Positions 24,401-32,427 of a DNA stretch of 64,000 bases are shown here, piece after piece. This DNA is from JAHEZL01 sp964406465. Lineage in GTDB: Bacteria > Bacteroidota > Bacteroidia > Flavobacteriales_C > GCA-002722245. The DNA is taken from contig CAYORT010000006.1 in the NCBI GenBank assembly GCA_964406465.1, positions 62,001 through 126,000 of the forward strand. Direction: 5' to 3'. Each line of letters begins with the position of its first letter. Position 1 is the stretch's first letter. Under the pieces are notes generated by a model. It did no database searches. It worked only from the letters and a program-made list of their open reading frames with translations, and had not been told where the DNA came from. A program made the position numbers and the translations under genes.

Positions 24401-25775
24401 AATGGCCTTATCAACGGGTGCAGGAGCAGAAGTTCAAAAACCATTGGCTACTGTGGTGATTGGTGGTTTAATGAGTGCTACACTTCTTACCTTAGTGGTT
24501 TTACCTTTGCTTTATATGTACTTTGAGAAGGGAATTAAACCTAAGAATTTAGGTGTTGTTTCCCTTGTTGTTTTGCTCTTTGCGGGTGCTGCACTTCACG
24601 CACAAGGAAGCGAAGAATATACTTTGGATAAGTGCATTCAAGAAGCGATAAAAAACAATCTCGACCTTAAGGTAAAAACACAAGAAGTTGTTTTGCAGCA
24701 GAAGTTAAAGCAAACATCAACCGACATTGGAAAGTTAGATGCAACGGTTTTGTATGGTCAGTACAACAGTAGCGTGCGTACCGACAATAATTTTATGTTA
24801 ACCCAAACCATTCCTTTTCCTAACTTATTTAGCAGCAATTTAGCTTATCACAATGCTCAAATAAAAGGAAGTGAATGTAGAGCAGAAATAAGCAAGAATG
24901 AATTAATTTATGATGTTAAATCTGTTTATGAACGCTTGCAGTATTTGTATGCATACAATGAATTATTGCTGCAGCAAGATTCAATTTTTAGTGAGTTTTT
25001 GCGGGTAGCTGCTCTTCGATTTGAAAAAGGTGAAGGCACTTTGCTCGAGAAGATGAATGCCGAAAGCCGTATGAATGAAGTTCAAAATCTATTGCAGCAA
25101 AATAATATAGATGTGCAGATTTGTCTCACTCATTTGGGTTCATTGATGAATAGTAAAAATACTTTTGTTGTTCCTAAAGTGTTATTCAAAAAAACTGAGT
25201 GGGTTTTGAATGCTGACAGTGCTTTCAATAGCAATCCAATCATGAAGTATTTTGAGCAGCAAATAGAAATTGCCGAGGCTGCTAGAAAGATGGAGTTGAG
25301 TAAGATGCTTCCCGATATTACTGTGGGTTATTTTAATCAAACTTTAATAGGAAATCCTTTGGGAAACAGCATTGCTACGTCGGCGGATAGGTTTCAAGGT
25401 GTGCAGCTCGGACTAAGTGTGCCGCTTTGGTATGCGCCACAAAATGCAAAAATAAGTGCTGCTAAAATCAATCAGGATATTGCTATCACAAATTTTGAAG
25501 CACAACAAAACATGCTTGAAGGTCAGTACCGTGAACTAATTCAAGAGTATTTGAAGTTGAAGTCCAACTTGACTTTCTTTGAACAAAGTCAGTTGCCACA
25601 AATTGTTCTAATCGTTGCTCAATCGCAAAAAGCTTTTAATGCCGGAGAGATTGCATATTACGAGCATTCGCAAAATTTACTTTTGGCTTTACAAATCAAA
25701 AGTTCATACTTGCAATCGTTGCAAGAATACAATCAAATAATACATAAAATTCAATTTATAACTGCCGCCAATTAA
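21435..25775 (+). CDS. CusA/CzcA heavy-metal RND pump fused to a TolC-like outer-membrane factor
   Basis: This 1446-residue protein has two parts. Residues 1-1030 are a complete RND permease of the heavy-metal efflux family: an N-terminal helix, porter domains, and twelve membrane helices with the charged helix-4 region LGALDFGLIVDGAVIIVEAT. Residues about 1057-1446 are a CzcC/TolC-type outer-membrane efflux protein (YTLDKCIQEAIKNNLDLKVK onward, then long coiled-coil helices). Between them, about 1036-1056 (LGVVSLVVLLFAGAALHAQ) looks like a signal peptide ending in an AxA-like HAQ site. The two parts belong in different membranes, so cleavage at this site is likely. Exported ions may be Cu, Ag, Zn, Co or Cd. 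Confidence 0.93.
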   Translation: MLDKIIAFSIHNKLIVGLGTVALMVWGVFSFTQLPIDAVPDITNNQAQIITVSPAMAATEMERLVTFPVEQAVATVPGIEEVRSFSRFGLSVVTVVFKEEVDIYWGRQQITERLQTVKDIIPSGTGMPELAPVTTGLGEIYQYTLHTEKGYEKKYSATDLRTIQDWMVRRQLLGVEGVADVSSFGGFLKQYEIALQPDKLRSLNITISDVFTALEDNNQNTGGAYIENKPTAYFIRSEGLIGSIDDIEKIAIKKSDGGMPVLMRDVAKVQFGHAVRYGAITHDGEGESVGAVVMMLKGANSSQVIENIKNRIEQIKNTLPKGVVLEPFLDRTKMVDNAIGTVSTNLLEGALIVIFVLVLFLGNFRAGMIVASVIPLAMLFAISMMNLFGVSGNLMSLGALDFGLIVDGAVIIVEATMHHLGLRRVGQLNQSEMNEEVKTSASKIMKSAAFGEIIILIVYLPILALSGIEGKMFKPMAETVSFAIIGAFILSLTYVPMISSLLLSKKVTHKLTYSDKMMLFLQGIYTNFLKGVLQKKKIAIVSSLVLFVSALVLFLNMGGEFIPTLEEGDFAVETRVLTGSSLSHTVDASMKASVILKEQFPEVEQVVAKIGSGEIPTDPMPVEACDLMIILKSKEEWVSAENREELAEKMAEALEVLPGVSFSFQQPVQMRFNELMTGAKQDVSLKIFGEDLDSLSIIAKKIHEVVKTVEGAEDIYVEQMKGLPEIVVEFNRESIARFGMNISDINTTIRAAFAGESAGMVYEGEKRFQLVVRLDSSNRKNLQDVQQLFVSNVQGLQVPLSQLASVEIKNGPNQIQREDAKRRLTIGFNTRGRDVESIVQEVQKKIKEQIVLPAGYFINYGGQFQNLQQAKDRLSIALPIALLLIFVLLFFTFKSAKQSLLIFTAIPLSAIGGVFALYLRGMPFSISAGIGFIALFGVAVLNGIVLIAHFNELKKEGMLDLEQLVVKGATDRLRPVLMTAMVASLGFLPMALSTGAGAEVQKPLATVVIGGLMSATLLTLVVLPLLYMYFEKGIKPKNLGVVSLVVLLFAGAALHAQGSEEYTLDKCIQEAIKNNLDLKVKTQEVVLQQKLKQTSTDIGKLDATVLYGQYNSSVRTDNNFMLTQTIPFPNLFSSNLAYHNAQIKGSECRAEISKNELIYDVKSVYERLQYLYAYNELLLQQDSIFSEFLRVAALRFEKGEGTLLEKMNAESRMNEVQNLLQQNNIDVQICLTHLGSLMNSKNTFVVPKVLFKKTEWVLNADSAFNSNPIMKYFEQQIEIAEAARKMELSKMLPDITVGYFNQTLIGNPLGNSIATSADRFQGVQLGLSVPLWYAPQNAKISAAKINQDIAITNFEAQQNMLEGQYRELIQEYLKLKSNLTFFEQSQLPQIVLIVAQSQKAFNAGEIAYYEHSQNLLLALQIKSSYLQSLQEYNQIIHKIQFITAAN

Positions 25776-25787
25776 TCGTAAATCGTT

Positions 25788-26963
25788 ATGAAAAAATATA
25801 TAAAAATCTCTGCCATAGTAGTTGTGTTTTTCGGTGCAAGTACTTTTCTAGAATCATGTGCAACCGAGGCTAACACAGAAATTCACAAAGACAGTGAAAA
25901 GAAAGAAGTAGTGGAGCTTAATACAGCTCAATTTAAGAATGCTAATATTGTAATGGGAAAAGCAGAAATGCGCAATCTATCAAATGTTATCGCTTGTAAC
26001 GGTGTGCTAGATGTGCCGCCACAAAACTTAGTCTCTATTTCTTTGCCTATTGGTGGTAATTTAAAAAGCACCGATTTGCTGCAAGGAATGAAAGTAAATA
26101 AAGGTGAGGTGATTGCTGTTTTCGAGCATCCTGATTATGTGCAATTGCAACAAGAATATATCCAAGCGAAATCGACTTTAGATTTTTCAGAAACCGAATA
26201 TAAGAGACAAGCAGATTTAAGCAAGGAGCAAGTAACGTCACAAAAATCTTTTCAAAAAACTAAGGCTGAATATTTATCGCAAAAAGCATTGGTTCTTGCC
26301 TTAGAAAAGAAACTTGAGCAGTTGGGAATTTCTGCTGCACAAATGGAAAAGGGAAATATTACCAACACAATAGCTATTACCTCTCCAATTAGTGGTTATG
26401 TAACAAAGGTGAATGTGAATATTGGTAAATACCTTAATCCTAACGATGTTGCTTTCGAAATAGTGAACACAGAGCATCTTCACGTAGAATTAACTGTGTA
26501 TGAAAAGGATATCACAAAAATTAAAGTGGGACAAATCATTCATTTTTCATTGCCCAATGAGAGTGATGTTGAAAGAGGAGCCAAAGTGCATTTGATTGGA
26601 AGGGAAATTTCTGCCGATAGAACGGTAAGAATTCATGGACATTTAGACAAGGAAGATGTTGAGCTTTTACCGGGTATGTACATTAAGGCCCATATTGAAG
26701 TTGGCAACAATAAAGTGCTCGCTCTGCCTCAGAAAGCGATAGTTCAAAATGACGGAAAAAATTATGTTTTTATAAAACAAAACAGCGATCAAAAAGATGG
26801 TTTTTCTTTTAGAATGGTGGAGGTTGGCATAGGCGTGAGTGAAAACGGATTTACAGAAATTATTCTACCTAAATCTATGGATGTAAACTCAGAGATAGTG
26901 GTGAACGGCGCCTATGAATTGTTGTCGAAACTGTTTAACGGTGAGGAGGAACACGAACATTAG
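25788..26963 (+). CDS. RND efflux periplasmic adaptor (CusB/CzcB-like) lipoprotein
   Basis: This 391-residue membrane-fusion protein links the RND pump to the outer-membrane factor. It has a lipoprotein-type signal (FGASTFLESC, Cys about 24), a barrel-sandwich/lipoyl half-motif (LKSTDLLQGMKVNKGEVIAV), a coiled-coil hairpin (about 115-180), the second lipoyl half (ITSPISGYVTKVNVNIGKYL) and beta-barrel and membrane-proximal domains (LPGMYIKAHIEVG). The C-terminus is Glu/His-rich (EEEHEH), which could bind metal. It starts 12 nt after the pump gene. All three efflux components are thus encoded by two adjacent genes. Confidence 0.93.
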   Translation: MKKYIKISAIVVVFFGASTFLESCATEANTEIHKDSEKKEVVELNTAQFKNANIVMGKAEMRNLSNVIACNGVLDVPPQNLVSISLPIGGNLKSTDLLQGMKVNKGEVIAVFEHPDYVQLQQEYIQAKSTLDFSETEYKRQADLSKEQVTSQKSFQKTKAEYLSQKALVLALEKKLEQLGISAAQMEKGNITNTIAITSPISGYVTKVNVNIGKYLNPNDVAFEIVNTEHLHVELTVYEKDITKIKVGQIIHFSLPNESDVERGAKVHLIGREISADRTVRIHGHLDKEDVELLPGMYIKAHIEVGNNKVLALPQKAIVQNDGKNYVFIKQNSDQKDGFSFRMVEVGIGVSENGFTEIILPKSMDVNSEIVVNGAYELLSKLFNGEEEHEH

Positions 26964-27022
26964 GTGACTAGTGAAACATACTAGGTAGTTTAACGTACAA
27001 GTCATGGATTACTACAAATCAA

Positions 27023-27028
27023 AAGGAG
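27023..27028 (+). promoter_or_regulatory. Strong Shine-Dalgarno for the response regulator
   Basis: AAGGAG lies 7 nt before the ATG at 27036. Most genes in this window lack such a site, so it stands out and fixes the start. Confidence 0.6.
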
Positions 27029-27035
27029 TTTATTT

Positions 27036-27434
27036 ATGGCTAAAAAGATACTTATCGTTGACGATGAAATATTTACGTTGCGTTTAATGGAGAAGAAGTT
27101 GTCGAGAGACTGTGTTGTTGAAATAGCCAACAATGGCAATGACGCCAAAGAGCTAATTGCTGCCAACAAATACGACGCTATCGTACTAGATGTTAATTTG
27201 CCTGATTTGTCGGGATTAGAGATTCTCAAACTTGAAAAGAGAAATCCATCTTCTTTAAATTACACTACAACATTTGTGATGTGTTCTTCATCTGTAGATT
27301 ACGAGACAATATCTGCAGCGATGGAGAATAAGGCATTCGATTATATCATAAAATCATTTCATATGGACAGGTTGAACGATATTGTCGATTCAATTAACTC
27401 TTATGAAAATGCGAAGGAGAGATTAGCCGTATAA
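27036..27434 (+). CDS. Single-domain response regulator (CheY-like receiver)
   Basis: This 132-residue protein is a receiver domain alone. The acidic pair is D9-D10 in ILIVDDE, the phospho-acceptor is Asp52 in AIVLDVNLPDLSG, and the conserved Lys is in YIIKSF, where the usual following Pro is replaced by Ser. No output domain follows. It is 72 nt downstream of the efflux adaptor on the same strand, and may be read through from it or have its own start; its Shine-Dalgarno is strong. No kinase is adjacent. Partner and output are unknown; a phosphorelay or protein-protein role is likely. Confidence 0.9.
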   Translation: MAKKILIVDDEIFTLRLMEKKLSRDCVVEIANNGNDAKELIAANKYDAIVLDVNLPDLSGLEILKLEKRNPSSLNYTTTFVMCSSSVDYETISAAMENKAFDYIIKSFHMDRLNDIVDSINSYENAKERLAV

Positions 27435-27438
27435 GTAG

Positions 27439-28362
27439 TTATTTATTTAGCTTGAAGTGGTAGATTTTATTAGGATCTTCTCTAAAAACCGCCGCGGCTT
27501 CTTTGGGTAAAATCACATACAGATTATTCTCATTTGGAACGAAATTTTGTTTGTACTGAGGGTTTAACTTGCTTATATCGCTCTTTTCAATGTTTAAGGC
27601 TTTCGACATACGTTCAAAGCCAATTGGCTGAGTAATTTGTATAGTGTCTAGCTTTGCCGGATTAAATTTAGCTTCTAGTGGCGTAATTCCCATCGTTTCG
27701 TGATATTCTAATACATAACAAACCGCGAAAAACTTTGCCATGTATTCCGACGCGTATTTGGGTAAATAGGGGCGAAGAGCCCAATAGTCTTTTTTACCTC
27801 CACGGCGCGCTATAATCTTATCTAAAGTGCCATTGCCCACTTGATAGGCGGTGATTACCAATTGCCAATCTCCATACATTTTATAAAGTTTAGCAAAGTA
27901 GGCGCAAATGGCTTTAGTGCTGGCTAAAGGATTTCTTCTATCGTCGATGTATTTGTCGTTGCGTAAACCTAAAGCTTTACCTGTTCCGTTGGTGATTTGC
28001 CATAGTCCGGTTGGACCCTCACCATTGCCAGCATTCGGATTAACATGAGATTCTAATACAGTAATGTATTTTAATTCGAGGGGAAGTTTGTTTTTGGCCA
28101 ATTCTTCGTCCATCATAGGAAAATAGAGTTGTCCGTTGCTTAAGCATGCTGCCAACAGCTTCTTTTGTTTACTAAAATCGGCGATTTTATCTTTCACCAT
28201 GTTATTTAAAACAAAGTGAATGGCCGAAGCGGTATCTAGCTTATGCATGCGTTCTTGCATGCTTAAGGTATCTTGGGCGTTAATTAGCGTACAGGAGATT
28301 GCGAGGAAAAGAGAAAGAATAATGGATTTTTTTGATATGATTTTAGGCAACAAGCCTCGCAT
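27439..28362 (-). CDS. Lytic transglycosylase (SLT domain, MltD-like)
   Basis: The ATG at 28362 (MRGLLPKIISKKSIILSLFL) gives a signal peptide ending near INAQ; the longer frame to 28398 runs into the tatA terminator, so I reject it. The SLT domain (about 85-215) has the catalytic Glu104 in LESHVNPNAGNG and the motif GPTGLWQITNGTGKALGL, then ITAYQVGNGTLDK. A LysM-like segment follows (ALNIEKSDISKLNPQY). The enzyme cleaves peptidoglycan glycan strands to 1,6-anhydro ends in the periplasm. Gene order tatA, this gene suggests a separate transcription unit after the terminator. Confidence 0.88.
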   Translation of the reverse strand: MRGLLPKIISKKSIILSLFLAISCTLINAQDTLSMQERMHKLDTASAIHFVLNNMVKDKIADFSKQKKLLAACLSNGQLYFPMMDEELAKNKLPLELKYITVLESHVNPNAGNGEGPTGLWQITNGTGKALGLRNDKYIDDRRNPLASTKAICAYFAKLYKMYGDWQLVITAYQVGNGTLDKIIARRGGKKDYWALRPYLPKYASEYMAKFFAVCYVLEYHETMGITPLEAKFNPAKLDTIQITQPIGFERMSKALNIEKSDISKLNPQYKQNFVPNENNLYVILPKEAAAVFREDPNKIYHFKLNK

Positions 28363-28382
28363 AGGATTCAAAATTTGGGATA

Positions 28383-28407
28383 AAAAAAAGGCTGCCAAAT
28401 GGCAGCC
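28383..28407 (-). terminator. Rho-independent terminator after tatA
   Basis: On the minus strand GGCTGCC-ATTT-GGCAGCC is followed by eight T. It lies 7 nt past the tatA stop and before the transglycosylase start. Confidence 0.9.
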
Positions 28408-28413
28408 CTATCA

Positions 28414-28590
28414 TTAATCTTTTTTAGGCTCAACCTTAGCTGCGTCGGCAGTATTGCCATCTTTCGCATCTTTAAATTCTTTGATACCTTTTCCTAAACC
28501 TTTCATTAGTTCAGGTATTTTTTTACCACCAAACAATAAAAGCACTATCAATAAAATGACAACGATTTCAGTAATTCCTAATTTTCCCAT
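28414..28590 (-). CDS. tatA: Sec-independent translocase subunit TatA/E
   Basis: This 58-residue gene encodes MGKLGITEIVVILLIVLLLF followed by GGKKIPELMKGLGKGIKEFK, the single TatA membrane helix, hinge (FGGKKIPEL) and amphipathic helix, then an Asp/Lys tail. TatA forms the pore-like assembly that moves folded proteins bearing twin-arginine signals across the inner membrane. The tatC gene is not in this window. It is followed directly by a strong terminator, and lies 106 nt from the stop of the EnvC-like gene on the same strand. Confidence 0.93.
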   Translation of the reverse strand: MGKLGITEIVVILLIVLLLFGGKKIPELMKGLGKGIKEFKDAKDGNTADAAKVEPKKD

Positions 28591-28696
28591 AATTCAAATT
28601 ATTAGGCCGTAAAGGTAATAAATTATTGATAGCGAGAAAGTTTTTAGGGGCATTTAACAATTGATAGTAATCATACTTGGCCTAAAAAGGTTGATT

Positions 28697-29911
28697 CTAC
28701 TGTCTCGGACTCAACCAATTTTCGGGGTCCATCACCACACTTCCTTTGTAGATTTCGAAGTGCAATTCTGTTTTACCATCTTCTGTATTGGTTTTCACAG
28801 TGCCTATTTCCCCTTTGGTATCAACCTCATCTCCTTTTTTCACAGAGACGTTGTCGAGATTAGAGTACATCGTATAATATTCGCCATGTTTGATTAATAC
28901 CGCATACTTATCTCCAGGTAGAATAAGCACTGCCGAAACAGTTCCTTTAAAGATAGCGCGCGCTTTACTGCCTTTTGGAACTACCATGTCGATACCATTG
29001 TTGTGTGTCATTACCGTCTCTAAAACGGGATGTTTGTGGTCTCCAAAGGTTTGTGAAATGGTTCCACTTGCTGCTGGCCAAGGAAATTTCTTTTGGTTAC
29101 TCGCAAAGTTGGCGGTTAGCTTTTGCTCGGCAGGTGTGGCAATATAGGCCCCAGGAGTTTTAGTATTGGAGCTTTTTTCCTTCATGCTCTCGCGAATAAT
29201 TTTAGCAATAGCCTCTTCCAACTGATCGGCTTCTTTCTTTTTCTTTTTAAGCTCTTTCCTGATGTCTTCTTGTTTCTTGCGCAAATCTTCGTACACCTCT
29301 TCTTTTTCTTTTTTCTCCCCTGTGAGTTTTTTCTTCTCTTCGTTTTCAGAATTTAGCAAGGCGAGTTTACCGCTTTTGATAGCTTCTAGCTTGGCTACTT
29401 CTCCGTTAATTTGTAAACGCTTTTCTTCTATTAGCTGAGCTTGCTTTTTGCGAAATTTATTTAAATCGCGAAGATATTTCCATCTCTTGAAAGCCTTATT
29501 AAAGCTGCCCGCAGAGAGAATGAACAATAGCTTATCGGTGGATTTACGTGTTTTGTAGGCATAGCGAAGCATTCTTGCGTATTGCGTCTTTAAATTGCTT
29601 AGGTCACGCTCTAGTTTTTTCACCACTGTTTGTTGACCCTCAATGCTTCTCGAAACCTTTCTAATTTCTTGATTGTAGGCATTGATGAGTTGTTCACGCG
29701 AGCCAATTTTTTTATTGAGAATAAATAGTGATAGCTCAGTTTTTTGCTTGTTTAATTTTGTTTCTTTTTCAAGCGCATTCAATTTTTTCAATTCATTTTG
29801 AATGTCATTTTTCTTTTTGCTTAGATCATTCTGTTTGTCACTTTGAGCAAAGCCAAGCGAAAAACATGTTGTTAGCAACAGGAGAAGAGCTATTTTATTT
29901 AATCCTAACAT
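28697..29911 (-). CDS. EnvC-like murein hydrolase activator (degenerate M23/LytM)
   Basis: This 404-residue exported protein has a signal peptide ending in GFAQ, a long coiled coil (about 23-250, Lys/Glu/Leu-rich) and a C-terminal LytM/M23 domain (about 285-400). Of the zinc ligands, His and Asp of HNNGID remain, but the usual HLH reads ELH (TELHFEI) and the HL after the GEYYTMY segment is SNL. That pattern suggests an amidase activator, as E. coli EnvC, rather than an active endopeptidase. The role would be in cell division and peptidoglycan splitting. Its start overlaps the DUF4292 gene by 17 nt. Confidence 0.87.
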   Translation of the reverse strand: MLGLNKIALLLLLTTCFSLGFAQSDKQNDLSKKKNDIQNELKKLNALEKETKLNKQKTELSLFILNKKIGSREQLINAYNQEIRKVSRSIEGQQTVVKKLERDLSNLKTQYARMLRYAYKTRKSTDKLLFILSAGSFNKAFKRWKYLRDLNKFRKKQAQLIEEKRLQINGEVAKLEAIKSGKLALLNSENEEKKKLTGEKKEKEEVYEDLRKKQEDIRKELKKKKKEADQLEEAIAKIIRESMKEKSSNTKTPGAYIATPAEQKLTANFASNQKKFPWPAASGTISQTFGDHKHPVLETVMTHNNGIDMVVPKGSKARAIFKGTVSAVLILPGDKYAVLIKHGEYYTMYSNLDNVSVKKGDEVDTKGEIGTVKTNTEDGKTELHFEIYKGSVVMDPENWLSPRQ

Positions 29912-30698
29912 ACCCTTGAGGAATTGTAATTTCTGTATCTAGTGCCTTATCTGGCATTTCAATTTTATTCATTTCTAAACGCACAACATTTTCTTTTTCG
30001 TCTCTTCCCTTCATTTTCACCTCAGTTACTTTTGGTAATTTGTGGTTTTCATGTTGGCGTACTAAGTACAAAATGTCAAGAATCACTTTTTTTGCAGGCT
30101 CTTGATAGTAAACGCGTTGTACTCTGCTGCTGTCGTTTTCCAGCCATATGGCGTGGTATGTTTTTGCCGAATTTGCAAATGTTTTGCTTTGTAAAGCCAA
30201 ATCCATTTGTTCTCTTTTAGGTGTGCAGTAGAGTACACTTAAGTTTTCTTGATAAGAGGTGTAAACAGAATCATGAAATAGTGGATGAAACTCACCAAGA
30301 AGCACCGATTGTAGCAAATCAAAACTTAAATTGGTTTTTAGTGAGTCGTTTATCTTACTGTAATTACCTGCGAAATATCTGTTTTTATAGCTATCGAGTA
30401 CGATTACCGTATCTTTTGTGAAAAGTAATTTCGCTACAGGAAAACCACCAACAGACGCTGAAATCCAAATGATACTATCTTTCTTCATACGTAAATTCGC
30501 ATTTACTTCTACCGGAATATCGCTGGCAGAAATGTTCAATTTGGCCTTAAGCCATTTGAATTGTGGATTGTAATTTTTTGCCTTAATTGACAATACATTC
30601 TCATGGTAGACTATTGGTTGATTTTTCGCTGATTTTTTGCTTGCATGGCAGGCGAACACAAAAAGTAGAGCGCTAATTATATAGAGTAAACGGTACAT
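29895..30698 (-). CDS. DUF4292 lipoprotein
   Basis: This 267-residue protein has a lipoprotein signal (LLFVFACHAS, Cys about 17) and the beta-rich DUF4292 body (LKAKLNISASDIPVEVNANL, then DSIIWISASVGGFPVAKLLF). The shape recalls the LolA/LolB fold, in which a curved beta-sheet holds a lipid. DUF4292 is common in Bacteroidota beside TPR and EnvC genes, as here: the TPR gene stop overlaps its start by one base and EnvC overlaps its end by 17 nt. A role in outer-membrane lipoprotein or envelope assembly is inference. Confidence 0.8.
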   Translation of the reverse strand: MYRLLYIISALLFVFACHASKKSAKNQPIVYHENVLSIKAKNYNPQFKWLKAKLNISASDIPVEVNANLRMKKDSIIWISASVGGFPVAKLLFTKDTVIVLDSYKNRYFAGNYSKINDSLKTNLSFDLLQSVLLGEFHPLFHDSVYTSYQENLSVLYCTPKREQMDLALQSKTFANSAKTYHAIWLENDSSRVQRVYYQEPAKKVILDILYLVRQHENHKLPKVTEVKMKGRDEKENVVRLEMNKIEMPDKALDTEITIPQGYVRIK

Positions 30699-32422
30699 TA
30701 TTCAATAATTTGTTTGCGTTGTATTTTCAAATCTATTTTGTCACTTGTTTCATCGCCTGTGGCTTTTGCTTTTTTCCAATATTCCATGGCTTTATCCAAA
30801 TTTCCACTGCGAAAGTAAGCATCTCCTAGGTGTTCTAAAATAGTTCCATTAAATTCTCCTCCATGTTGTTCTGCTTTGTGCAGCCATTCAAGTGCTTGTT
30901 GATAGTTTTGCTGCTGATACAATATCCATCCATAAGTATCTTCAAAAGATGCGTTATCGGGAGAAAGTTCGTTCGACAGTTTCGACATCTCCGCTGCCTT
31001 ATCTAGGTGATCTTTTCTTAGAGATAGGTAGTAAGCATAATTATTTAAAACATAATAATTCTTAGGATCGAGTTCAATGGCTTTATCGTAATTTTTATCT
31101 GATTCTGCATATTCCTTTTTTGTGTTGTAAAGATCTCCCAGGTACGAGTGGAATTCGGCTTTTAATGCATTGTTTCCTGTTACCAAGTTTACGCCACTTT
31201 CGAGTGATTCAATGGCGTCATCGTTTTTTTGTAGCTGCATTGCTGCAACCCCTTTGTACCAATACAGTTCGGCTTGAATAGGAAATAGTTCAAGTGCTTT
31301 ATTGGCTTCGTCAAACATGCTTTGATAATCTTTTTTCTGGGCATTAACTTCTAAGATTTGTCGCCAAATGAGATATTTATCATCACCTAGCTCTAAAGCT
31401 TTTTTGTATTGAAATAATGCATCGTCTAATTTATTGTCGCGATAGTAATAATCGCCTAATAGTGTTATTGCCTTACCGTCGTTTGGATGAGTTTGGTTTA
31501 TAATGTCGAGTAATCTGTACATTTCGTTACTGAGGCTAGAATCATTTTTTGAAATGTTGTAATATTTCAACAATATTTCAACTTTTCCATCAATGCCCAT
31601 TTCCTTACATGCAAAGGCTTTTGCCAGTTCATCAAAAGACCTTCTTCTTTCATTTTTTGTTCGGTAGTAGTCGTATAGAGATAATCTTGCTTGGTACAAA
31701 CAGCCATTCACTTTTACGGCATCTTCATAAATCTTCACGGCTTCGTCATCGCGATTTAAGTAGTGATAGTAATCGGCTAGAGTGATTAAATATTTAGTTT
31801 CAGAAGGGTAATGTGCAATTAGTTTGCGTAGCTCATAAATGGCGTCTTCTTGCTTGCCTAAACGGGCGTAAAGAGAATGCTTTTGAATGGATGTTTCGCC
31901 TTTAATTACCGATTTTTGTTCTGCTCTATTGTAAACATCAATGGCTTTTTCAAATTGATTCGATTCAATATGTGTTTGGGCTAGATCGTAATAGTATTGA
32001 ATTTCATTGGGTTCAATTTTAATGAGTTTCTCATAAGCCAAAGTGCTTTCATTGAACATCTTTTGCTCACGTGTTAGTTCTGCATAGAAATGAACTATCC
32101 ATTTGTTTTCACCATCAAATTTTAGTGCTTTTTTTAGCAGTCGAAGGGCATCGGAAGCCTGACGCTCTTGGTCGGCAATGATAGCCAATTCATAATAACA
32201 GGTTGAGCAACTGTTATCGATTTTCAATGCACTTTCGAAAAGTGATTTTGCTTTTTCGTTTTGATGTAGTATTTGGTAGCGCTTAGCCTCTACAAAATAT
32301 TGATTGAATTTAAAGTCATCGTCGGGAGATAACTTTTTATCGTCATAGGCGCTAAGCGACTGCTTGTTTTTGCACGATGCAAAAACAAGCAGTACTAAGG
32401 CTATCGCTAAGCGCCATTGCAT
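30698..32422 (-). CDS. TPR-repeat lipoprotein
   Basis: This 574-residue protein has a lipoprotein signal (LLVFASCKNK, Cys about 17) followed by about twelve or more tetratricopeptide repeats over almost the whole length (for example ALKIDNSCSTCYYELAIIAD, and near the end YAYYLSLRKDHLDKAAEMSK). TPR arrays form superhelical scaffolds for protein partners. The three genes TPR, DUF4292 and EnvC overlap or touch, so they form one operon and probably act together at the envelope. The C-terminus is charged (KIDLKIQRKQIIE). Confidence 0.87.
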   Translation of the reverse strand: MQWRLAIALVLLVFASCKNKQSLSAYDDKKLSPDDDFKFNQYFVEAKRYQILHQNEKAKSLFESALKIDNSCSTCYYELAIIADQERQASDALRLLKKALKFDGENKWIVHFYAELTREQKMFNESTLAYEKLIKIEPNEIQYYYDLAQTHIESNQFEKAIDVYNRAEQKSVIKGETSIQKHSLYARLGKQEDAIYELRKLIAHYPSETKYLITLADYYHYLNRDDEAVKIYEDAVKVNGCLYQARLSLYDYYRTKNERRRSFDELAKAFACKEMGIDGKVEILLKYYNISKNDSSLSNEMYRLLDIINQTHPNDGKAITLLGDYYYRDNKLDDALFQYKKALELGDDKYLIWRQILEVNAQKKDYQSMFDEANKALELFPIQAELYWYKGVAAMQLQKNDDAIESLESGVNLVTGNNALKAEFHSYLGDLYNTKKEYAESDKNYDKAIELDPKNYYVLNNYAYYLSLRKDHLDKAAEMSKLSNELSPDNASFEDTYGWILYQQQNYQQALEWLHKAEQHGGEFNGTILEHLGDAYFRSGNLDKAMEYWKKAKATGDETSDKIDLKIQRKQIIE

Positions 32423-32427
32423 TTATA

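Noticed and set aside
21435..25775. CzcA-TolC fusion as an assembly error joining two genes
   Set aside because: The same fusion architecture is known in Bacteroidota and the junction is a smooth open frame with a signal-like segment, so I treat it as real.
28363..28398. 12-residue extension of the lytic transglycosylase
   Set aside because: The extension is encoded by the tatA terminator region and would put residues before the signal peptide.
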